Of a stretch of 64,000 nucleotides of DNA, positions 12,601 through 24,600 are shown piece after piece. Made by a program: the position numbers and the translations under genes. The stretch is from Sweltsa coloradensis (Eukaryota; Arthropoda; Insecta; Plecoptera; Chloroperlidae). The notes under the pieces are model-generated. The model had not been told where the DNA came from and ran no database searches. It saw nothing but the letters and a program-made list of their open reading frames with translations. The DNA is taken from assembly GCA_024449915.1 (NCBI GenBank), contig JAMZAV010000778.1:124001-188000 (forward strand). Reading direction: 5' to 3'. Each line of letters opens with the position of its first letter. Within the stretch, counting starts at the first letter, position 1.

Positions 12601-15600
12601 TTAATGAAAGAAGTTCGTTTTTTCAAGACTTACTCGACACATTTGGAATTGATATATCGTTCATTTAATAAGCCTATAATTTTATTGTCTTGAAAAACAA
12701 AAACTTTCTGCCTAAGGGGGGGGGGGGGGGTATGGATGCTGTGAACAATGTCCATAAAAGGGCTACACAAAATCCCGGTATGTCCCAGAAAGTCTGTCAA
12801 TGCTATACAACATCCCATGTGGATGGGTGTATGGATGATCTAAATATGGTTCCCAGGTGGGACATTGGATATCCACACAATATCCATAAGATGTCAATGT
12901 CCACTATTTGGAAAAATCCTGTGGGTGTTTCAATGTCCAAAAAAAAGAGGATATTTCATGGATATCCATTAACATTTTGGCTGTTTTGGGGGTCGTTCAA
13001 TTTAGATTTTTATCACTACTTGTATACCACAAAATGTTTGTGTTTAAGCGTTGTTAATTTCGATTTTTGCTTTGTTTATCATTTATGAAGTTATCAGTCA
13101 ATATGACGTTGTGTTTAAAACGATTCAGCATGGGTTTATGGCGTAGCACTTTTTTTATCACAATAATATTATGATCATTTCTTAATTCTCACTTCAAGGA
13201 GTAAAATTCAAATTTTTGAAATTTCTTTGGAATTTCATAAAAATTATAATTCTTTAACAATACGAGTTTAATACAAACATTAAATGTTTTACTTATTATG
13301 TTTTCAATATAGATACTATATAATAATATACATTAATATCATAATTCTCTGAAGAAAAGAAGTGAAAACTGAGATGAAACTTGATACATTAATCATATTT
13401 TTAAATATAATGTGGTAAAATGTTTGATCTACTTATAAGCCATCTCCATGGCCTTGAAACTTGAAAGTTTTCCACTGTCAAAAACAACATAACGAACTGT
13501 ACGTAAATAAATACTTCGTAGTCTTTGCTCTTGAATTCAAACATTGGTTTCAGATTCACACATTTCTTTTCCTAGCTTCATGAGAAAAACTTTCATATAA
13601 CTAGAAATATGTCCTTTATTTGCTTTCAAAACAATATTGCATAGTTTATATATTATTATATATATTTTATATTGATGATATAAAAAAAAATACCATGTTT
13701 CAATTCATTAAAGCAGTACTGAGCCACATCTAAAATGTCTGCACAATATAGATCTTGATCTTCTTCCAATAAACCCAGATTATATAAACTTGAAACCCCA
13801 TGTTAAACATTCCATTTCAGAACAAAGATGAAAATTTTCATTTCTTTACAGACACATTCAAAACTCTGTTTTCGGTTGACTTGCTCTGAATAAAAGTGAC
13901 TTCGTTCCTATTGTGTGGGAATGAGAGAGAGAGTGAATGAGTGAGAGAGAGAGATGGGTGTGCATTCGAGGGTTACTTCAGTGGATGAAAGGAAATGTGT
14001 GGGAGAACAGAGCTATTCTATAATGATTTGCATTTGCATTTGTATGTCTGTTCGTGGACTGTAGCCACCTTGGTGGTATAATCCGGTAAGCGAATTCACT
14101 CTCTACATAATACACATGATATTTAAAGATGAAACCCATATTATGTACATTCGAGATCTATGTTAGTGATAGACACCACATGGATCTATAATTTGTCGAT
14201 CGATGGCGAAATTCTTATGAAGGAATTTTGAATTCTTAATTATTGTGTTTTGAAATCCACATGTTGTCTTATTTTGACTTCTGTATACGTAATGGAAAAC
14301 TTGGTTCTCACCCATGGACTGTTTCTCAACAAAATATAAATATTTTATAGAATATTCTTGTGAATAGTCAATTGTAACATTCTGTAGAACGTCCCAACTG
14401 TCAAGACGATTTGTCATTTGATTTGCAATTTGAGAATTTGGACTTATTAATTGATTTTATAATGGAAGTTATAATATAAATACATAAGAATGGTTCAGAA
14501 ATGCTAAGAAAACGATGCATTTTTGTTTAATGATGTTTGCCAAATTTACATATCTATAATTTTCATTACAAAGAATAAACATAGGAAACATAATATCAAG
14601 TGCTTATTCATAAACAATTTAATTGTTTAGCAAAGCTTTTTTTACGTTTTGGAAACGACTTATTAAAGTTGAGAAATCAAGGTTTTAGAAAGCAATTATA
14701 CCTAATGTATTAAAGAAAATAATTGTTTTTTAAGTATTCAACTATAAAACGAAAATAGCAATTTCAAGTAATGGTTATCCGATAGCACATGACACCATGA
14801 TAAACGCATTAATTGATTGTATTTTTGACATAATATGGATCCTAAAAAGCAAAAATATTTGTATTTGAAATGAATACGATAACATATTTTAGTAGTGGTT
14901 ACATTTGGATACCAAAGTTGCTTTATTTTCAGTAAAAGTAGTGTGTGGCCAGAAATTCACTAATCATACCAAAACGACTGCACTTGTTCACTGTTTATAT
15001 ACATATACTGTGTACACTTCTGTTTGTCAATTCGTTTTGTGTTAGTTAAGATAAATTAAAGGTCTTAATGACCAAAGAGTTTTGTAAAAATAACTATTTG
15101 CCACAAAAATTTTAAAATAATTGTCCAAATATAATAATTTAAACCAATCACGTAAAAATGAACATTTATGAATTACTGATAGGATGCAATTGTAAAAAAA
15201 TCCAATATATTATATTATTATGTGTTTCCCAGACAAGCAGCACGACGCCCGATCCTATGGTGTCCAGCAACTGCCGACAACTACTCAACGACCGACTGCA
15301 GGTTCAGTGGGACATGCGCGGAGACACGGTGACCATCCAACTGGCAGCGAGGATACGCGACGACCAGTACATGGCCTTCGGGCTGAGTGGGGAGACGGGG
15401 AGGTACACACTCTTAAGCTGTATTTAGACGGTTCAATGTTTCGTTCAAACCCTTGAATTCAATGGCTTTAACGAAACATTGAACCGTCTAAATACATCTT
15501 TAGGAAAAATTACGAGTACCCGAATGTTGTACGGTATCTACAAATACAGACTGCCTGAATAGCGTCGACTGGCACAACGTCGACCACCTCGAGTGTAGTG

Positions 15601-18600
15601 TACTTTCTTTGTTCCTCCTAACCTCTCGTTGTGCAAGGCCTGTACAAACGAGGTGGTCGACGTTATTCCAGTCGACGCTATTCCGCGCTCCCTAATGCAC
15701 AGCCTATAGCTAAGGGAGAACTAGAATCTATTATAGCTATTTGTGACAACAGTTACTCATGTTTCAAAACAGTTACGTTACGTTTTTCGAGTAAAAGTAC
15801 TGCCTTTATTTAAAAGTAATAAATATACATGGAAACGTTTACCCTTTTTCGTTTTCACTTATCTGTAATAATATTTTAATGAAAGTAATTTAATTTATAA
15901 TTTATGTGAAATCGGATAAATGCTTGCTACCACTGCAGCGACGCAAACTATGTGTTTTAGAAGACGACCAGCATGAAAAGTGAGATTGTTATAAAACTAA
16001 TCTCAATGTGAATAGTCGTTTAAAATGAGCTTTGTGGTTACTTGTGATGAAAACAATCTAATATGCTTGTATATTCAAACATACAAATATGTAAAAATGC
16101 ACTTTACTGATCTTATAACGTTATCATACTGTGTTTTGGACATATTGGAAATAGAATAAAATGATTTTGATTTAATGACGAATGATTTTAAACGAGTTTG
16201 TACATGTTTCAGGTCCGAGATGGTCGGTGGAGACGTGGTGGTCGCCTTCCACGACACGGATACTGGGGCGTTCAGAGCGGTGGATTACTACATGTCAGCC
16301 ACTGCACAGGTGAGGGGGGGGTAACAGATGAGGGGAGCTTTCAAGCCTTGGGATACAAGCGTCAGAATATCTTTCAAAGCCGGAAACATTACAATGATGA
16401 TGATGATGATGACATACCTATTTTAGAGGGATTTTTTCCTGCAACCAATTGTCATCTGATTGATATGAAATTTTGTATGGTTGTCAAGCAAGGATATGGT
16501 CACTCTTCTATAGTCAAAGATTACTAAACATTATTTCAGATTAGCCACAAATAAATTCAAAATTGTACCATTTTTGATGATTTTACAAACATCCAAATTT
16601 AATTAAAATGTTACAAGTACCTGTGTGTTCTTTTAATGTACATCCATAGAACGCTATATATACATGGCCAAAATATATGTGCAAAGTTTAGTATCAATCT
16701 GATAAATACTGGCTTTAGGAAGTGGTTTTGAAAAAATTCACTAGGCTAGTAATGCAGTGAAATAAAAGAAAATTGTTAGTTATTTTAATGTGGAGTGACA
16801 ATGATTTGTTATATTATTTAAGAACATAACTGGGACCGACAAAATAAAAGATAAACCTTATTGCAACAAGAGTGTCCAATCACAAACTGTTGTTTGGTCA
16901 CAAACTCATTTGCTTCTTCGCTTACGTCACAAAATTGACAATTATTCTTACGGAACACTTTCCCTTGCAGTGTGACGGTAAGAACGGCGTATGTCCCGAC
17001 GAACGAATCGGAGGCAAGAACGACGTGGTTTTCATCTCCGGTTCTCGGAATAACGGTGTCACCATCGTCAAGTACAGCAGACCCCGACAGACCAACGAGC
17101 CGATCAACGACAGGGCGATTCCTATCGACAACGAGGTGAATGTGATCGCAGCCATTGGTCCGCTCAACAGCCGTAAGGAAGCCAACGCGCACGCCATTCC
17201 CGACAAGACCACAGGTGAGCAGGCTAGAATGTAGTGTTAACAGCCGTAAGGAAGCCAACGCGCACGCCATTCCCGACAAGACCACAGGTGAGCAGGCTAG
17301 AATGTAGTGTTAACTAGGAAAACGCTTAAGTCCCGCCGCGTTGTTGGATGAGCGTATATGGTGCATTGAGATGCCATGTGTTACGCGGATTTTCTGTTGT
17401 TCTGTAAAAAAATCATTACTTAGTCGAAGATTTTTTTTAATAATTAAATTAAATAAAAAATTACTTAATTTTTATAATTAATTAAATTAAATTAAAAATT
17501 AACTTAATTAATTGTTTTAATTTATCGTAATTTTTTTTTAAAGAAAAAAATCATAAAATTGCAATTTGCATAAGAAATAATTATTCGATTACGCTCAAAT
17601 TTAACACGAATATATAAATTCATGAAATTAAAATTCTGTGAAAACATCATTACAATAGGATAAAGCATGTAGGTGTTATAAGTCAAAGAATTGTTTTAAA
17701 AAAGAAAAAAAACGTAAAATTTTGATATTCATGAGAAATAATTTTTCGATTACGCTCAAATTTCACACGAATATCTTAATTCATAATTTAAGGTTCTGTG
17801 AAAAATCATTACAATCGATAAAGCATGTAGGTGTTATAAGTCGAAGAAATTTTTAAAAAGAAAAAAAATCGTAAAATTGCGTTTTTTATGTGAAAAAATT
17901 TCCCGATTGCGCTCAAAAACGTGGCAGTTCTAAGTTCAGAGATTTCGAAGGTCTCCATCAAATTTCATCGCAATCGGAGTATCGGTTTAGCCGGAATCGT
18001 GTTAACAAACACACAAAAATACAGGAAAAAAAACAAAACATTCCGGATTTTTTTCTCAAGTGTAGTGAAATGGAATCTTCGCTTCGCTCGCTACGCTCAT
18101 CCAATTATCAAGAAAACTAGTATGAATTCAAGGTTTTTAAGCATAAGCCCGCTTTGAGGACATTATTATTGAATCATAACAATTCTCGAAAAAGTTTGCC
18201 CCAACTGGGGATCGAACCAGAACCTCCAACTTTACGTACCGATGCGCTATCCGGGTCTTAGACAAACCTTTACTAAATTATTATATATTTATGATAAGAT
18301 ATAAATGTTTTTTAAAAATGTGGCGTGAGAGAAACTAGCTTAGGCTCAATTCATTCCTCTCTTCAGGTATCAACAATATCATATCAAAACTATCCCGTAG
18401 TTATTAAGTTAGCCGGCTCGGTGTCCGAGTGGTTAAGACGTCCACCCGGCAAGTAGGAGAACCGGGTTCAATCAACGGTAGCATCAAAATTTTGTTGATT
18501 CAGGATTTTATTACATATTATTTGCATTTAAAAAAATAAAAATAAATGTATATAGCAAATTCCCGGTTGTGTTTTTTTAAGTGGTCTCAATCCTTACCAT

Positions 18601-21600
18601 TCGCCGTTACGATAAGTAAAACGGTAAACTTTCAGTCATGATATTCAATAACGAGTATCAAACCTAATAACTCCCAAATTAGTATTGCGTATGACGCTTT
18701 CTGTTTGCTACAACTTTTTTTATTCATATATTATACAAACAAACATAATACATTGTTTCTCGATTTGGTTGATCGGGAAACACTCCCGTGGGTGTAATTG
18801 TTTTTATTTACTACAATTCAGAAATTAAATTTCTGAATTGTAGTAAATAAAAATAATACATTGTATGAAAGCTGATCGTTTAAAAGTATTGTTTCAATAC
18901 CATTTGATCACTAGGTGAGAACACGTAAGTCACGTCTGCAACCTCTACACTACGACCACAAATAACTGATTTGAGCTTTAATCAGCGTTTTGTAAACCGA
19001 AGTTTTATAAAAAACATACAAAAAATTTTTCATGTCTCTGTAAGACGATCGGAATAAAGATTAAAAGTTCCTGTAATCAAGTGTATCATAGAATCATTGC
19101 CGTTATCAAAATTCAAAACAAAACATAATTAGTATAAATTGTCATTAAAAATATGCTATTATAATATTAAGTAATGTTTTTTCATATTCGCATTAATAGC
19201 TTTGTGTACGTTGTAAATCAGTTTCATTGTTGATAATTTGTAATTAATATTGTGCCCATTTATAAAATAAATGTGGCATGTTTTTACTAAGAAGTCCGCA
19301 GAGGATAGGATAACTTCGGTGAAACGCTAACTGCACAGAATATTGTGTTTATAAATAAAACTAATATATTTTAAATTATATATAATTGTGTTGTATATAA
19401 ATAATGTTGGTCTTTACTGAGTGGAAGAATCGCATTTATTTACTCGAGTGACATTTGACATTCGCAGAGTACGCTTACCCGGCACCTCCACCAAACACAT
19501 ACCAAAAACCAACTGTCAGTTGTTTTATTTAGTAGATTTAGTTTTTTCCGTTATTGTGTACAATACTCGGTTCTTGGATGAAACCGCGTCAAAGTGATGA
19601 ACCAGTGCAGAGACTGGGCGTCCACCGACGTTTCGTCTGATCTACGTCAGACATCTTCAGGGTGACTGACTTCACAAAAGTTCGTCACAGTGGCGCGCAC
19701 GCGCGCGGACGCCTCCTTATATAGACCTGAATAGGTGCGGGGTGGCGAGGTCATATTGAATATCTACGTGAATGTTTTTTGTAATATTAGTATTTAGTAA
19801 AGAAGACATCATTATTTATTTTACACACACATACACAATATCCACAATCCATATGGATGATTCTCTTCTCTCTCCCCACAGAGGACATCCGGATAGACTT
19901 CAGCACCCGCAACGACCACTCGTGCGTGACGTCACTGTTCGAGGTGCCCGAAGAGAACTCGGTGCAACCCTGGCCAGCGGCGAGGATAACCGACGAGGCT
20001 GTCTTCTCTGCTCGCATCGGTCCCACCGGGGGCAAGCGGGGGTACACCCCCATCACCGGGCAGCCATCTTGGGGCATCGCCTGGTACATCAACGATATGC
20101 TCATCCCGGAGCTGTACGTGGAGAGGGGCCAGACTTACACCTTCATTGTGGAGGGAGGTGAGTTATAAGGCTGTTTTTCATCCTAGTTTACCCTAGAAAA
20201 AAAAATACAAAATTATCATGTGGTACATTTTGCTAGCAACATGTCACCTACAATATGTGGCTCGTTGGTCTTGTTGTTAGCGTATCTGCTTCCAATGCAT
20301 AAGGTCCAGGGTTCGATTCCCGTCAAACTCAGAAGTTTTTTAACTTCTGATTTGAACTTAAGGCCATCAGTTCGTGTCTTAGGAGTTTGTAAACGGTGAC
20401 TTTGGAGCCGTCCTAGCAACGAAGCACATAATACATTCAGAGTTGTTCTGAATCAGCCTGTTGATTCTGGCATTGATCCGCGGGTGTTCGCACTGTCCAT
20501 ACCACTGATTGCTATATTCTATAAAATATCGATCTTTGGTTGGTTATCGTCACTCGTCGATTACGTCGGGGCCTACAGGGTTGGCTTGGTCGCTTCGATT
20601 TACTGTCCCCCACAGAAAATCAGTTATATAACTGAGTGGGTAGACTCTAAATACAACTTATTTATTTGTTTGTTTCTCGATTCTTTCTTAAAGGGGCTTT
20701 ACTTACCGCTTAATCTATAGCGTAATACGACAATAAAAGTGCCGTTTAAAAAATATATATCTTATAACTGAGATTTGAAACGAATTTGTTAAGCTTTTTA
20801 ATCCTGCAAATTGAGCAAATTGACGATTTAAAGAATTTCTTTAACCTGCTTAACGTTTCTTCTTTGTTCCACATAGATACTAGAGCATCGTACCAATCTA
20901 AAATGGCCCTTTATATAACATCGTGTCTGGAAACTGTGAATGAGTGAATGCGGGTGAATGTGAATGCATATATGCCTAAATATGTATATTTAATATACAC
21001 TCAAACGCAATAATATGCATTCCGAAATTACATCCCTTCTTGGTAATCAGCATAATATTTTGACCTAACCATTTGCCCAACAAAGACAAAATACAGCGGA
21101 TTAACTGAAAGACTGACGAGTAAGTCAATAATGATCAAAGTTTTTGGATGTAAATCCTTCAAGGTCACGGTGCATAAAGATCGTCCGCTTTCTTGTGAAA
21201 GATTTTTGCAAATGGGATAGCTGACAATTTTTTTTACAGGTTATAGTGGATCCAATAATTTGTCTATCCAGTAAATTCATAACTAGTTAACCTGAATGAA
21301 ATTAGTTTTTAGGTTTAGCGGGTGAATACCCCTTTGAATGAAAATGTTAGTAAATTAATTGAATGACTATATTATTTATGTTTCAAAATAGTATGCAGTT
21401 CAGAGTTTAAGAGTAAACTTCCACCATTTATAAAGCGGTACTGTCATCGAGAGAGGCTAAATACTAAATAGTGTCCAACTCACTGGATGTTAGATAGATA
21501 TTAATCTTGATGAATGTTTTAGGCAACGACGGCACCAACCCTGCCCGGTATCACCCGTTCTACATAACCGACAGCAAGGAGGGGGGGTACGGACAGAAGT

Positions 21601-24600
21601 CCAACATTGAACAAGAGAAACAGCGTGTCTATGCGGGGGTTGGCTACGATGCGGAGAACTATCCGTACCCAACAGCAGGTGAATAAAAATAACTCATATT
21701 TAATAACTACAAAGATTAAATCTAACAAAAACTAAGGAAAGCTCTAAAGATTGTCCATTCATATTAAATAAAGAATTAAAATTAAATAAAGGTTAGTGAG
21801 TAAATATCAATATACCTACTTGCTCCAACGAGAGAATGCAGATGCTTTGTAGTGGTGAGGGTAGTATGTTTCGAGCTATCTGCATTCTTTCGTTGGGACC
21901 ACTATATCTTAGTATCCTATCAAATTTATTTAAGATGGGTGATGGGGAGTATTCTAAGGAAAATAAGATAATGAGAAAATGTATTTCAATTTACACTTCG
22001 TTCCTAATTTTATGTTGCAATGCACTTAATTCTGTGGTAACATTATGTTTTAATATTGAATTAATCTCAATTTGTAATTGTTTTTCGCTTTTGGCTAAAG
22101 CACCCAAAAATAGTTTTATTTTTTAATTTAATGTAAATCTTTTTTAAAGCATAAAACTCTAATTGAATAAAATAAGTTAATTTTAAAGTAGAAGAACAAG
22201 CAAAGTATCAAACTTGAAATAAATGCACACGTTTCAGCTGGCCGCTACTGCGAATGGGCGCATAAAAACATCGACCGGTCAATGGAAAGTGAAACGTTCG
22301 CCGCCTACTTCGAGACCCTGAGGTTGATGTGTGATGAAGGTGAACCTGCCTACCTGAACTGGACGGTACTACCAGACACCCCCGACCTACTGTACTATCA
22401 GGTACGTGCGTGCGATACGAGGGCTTAAGTCCATCAGGCTTAGGAATGTCTAAACGGTGACCTTGAAACCGTCCTAGCAACGAGACCCTGAGGGTTGATG
22501 TGTGATGAAGGTGACCCTGCCTACCTGAACTGGACGGTACTACCAGACACCCCCGACCTACTGTACTATCAGGTACGTGCGTGCGATACGAGGGCTTAAG
22601 TCCACCAGGCTTAGGAATGTCTAAACGGTGACCTTGAAACCGTCCTAGCAACGAGACCCTGAGGTTGATGTGTGATGAAGGTGAACCTGCCTACCTGAAC
22701 TGGACGTAATACAGATACCGCCGATATTCGTACCTATCAGGTACGTGCGTGCGATACGAGGGCTTAAGTCCATCAGGCTTAGGAATGTCTAAACGGTGAC
22801 CTTGAAACCCGGAAACCGTCCTAGCAACGAATTAGCCTTCAATTAGCCTGGTTGATTCTGGTACTGTCCGCGGGTGGAGTCGTGTCCAACTTGATTGATC
22901 GGTGTTTCCTACTTAAATACGCCGGTCTCTATTGGTCATTGTTCGCTCGTCGATGGTGTCGACGCCTACAGGGACGTTAGCTTACCTGCTTTAAATTTAC
23001 TGTCCCCCACTGAAAATTAGTTATGTGGCTGAGTAGGTAGTCTCTAAATACAAATATGTTTTATTTATAGTACATCTTATACAAGCATAATTTCCAAATA
23101 TAACTTATTTGTGTATTGTTGAAATAAAATGTTACTGGTTCCTTAAAACATTAAATAAATAAAATTAATGCGATATTTCGGGAATTCCCATCCCAATACC
23201 CTCTATAAGCAAGAATAAAAATAGAAATACTTGAAATATCGCATTAATTTTATTTAATTAATGTTACAAAGAACAAATAAAAGTCTTAAAATTGTATTAC
23301 AATATAACCTATCATTCTAATTATCTCAGCATGTATATGAATTAGTACTGTTTTTTTCTTCAATACAGCATTATTATTATTATTATTAGGTATACACTTC
23401 TACTCCGCTTTATCATATTATTATCTTATCACTCACCCATTTACTTATTTGCATTTTCAGTTTCAGTTTACTACTTTTTAAACACATGAATTTTAGTACG
23501 CTATTTCCCGTTTTGTATTGAAACTTAACTTATGCCGTAATATCGTTATTTTATATCGACATTGTACATACTATTTGTGTAATAAATACCTTTTGTGATT
23601 GGTAGTTTATAGGTTTTTGTACTAGTGAAAAAAAGTGATGGTTATTTTAATAATTAGATTTTAAAATGCCTATATTGTAGTTACGGTAAATTATTATTGT
23701 TGAAATGGGATATAATATAGTAGGGATGGGACGTTTAAACGTTTAGTGGACGGTTAGAGGTTATTAAACTCTCAAAACGTTTAGTAAAATAAAATAAAAT
23801 AAAATAAAATGTTATTTGCTATCACTTTCGGAGTCGACACAAACACGGGCTAACAAATTAGGCCGATAATTTTCTAAAAAAAGCTTACATTTGGTGGAGG
23901 TGCCGGGTCATTAAATGCGAGAGTGAGAATAAAACCGTTGTTAATTATTCGTCGGCCGGTCATAAGTACAAAATTACGATTTTTATTGTAAAACCTAGGC
24001 TTTCGCTTACCTAAAAAAAAAAATTGATATGGGCTTAAAACGTTTAAACGCGATTTTTTCAAGGGGTTAAACATTTAGGAAATTGAACGCTTTTTCCCAT
24101 CCCTATAATAAAGCTAAGCTATCGTTATTATAATGCTACCGATGTCATAATAAATATCATAATAATTATGATAAATAATTTTAAAATAATTCAGTATAAA
24201 TTTTGTAAATGGTTTCAGTGCTACACCCACAACAACCTAGGGTGGAAGATCTTCGTAGTGAACAAAGGTTTTAACTACTCCAAAAATAATTTTGAAAATG
24301 GGATATAATATAGCCAAGCTATGGTAATTATTTAAAAAATTATATATGATAATGCCGATTGTCATCATAATAATGTTAACACACGCACAAGCACACGCAC
24401 ACGCACACGCACACGCACACGCACACGCACACGCACACGCACACGCACACGCACACGCACACGCTTATTGTTTTCTGTCATTATGTAAATGTACATTTTA
24501 GGAATTTTATTGTTATGTATTGTTATTATGTTTAGATGCTCTTTTCTAGCAACCTATTAATAAGGTAATAAAAAAAGCTATTTCAAAATTTCTCGAAATC

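Noticed and set aside
16818..17285. 155-codon minus-strand frame
   Set aside because: Antisense of exon e and its 73-bp duplication.
22208..22651. 147-codon minus-strand frame with internal repeats
   Set aside because: It is the antisense shadow of exon h and its tandem copies.
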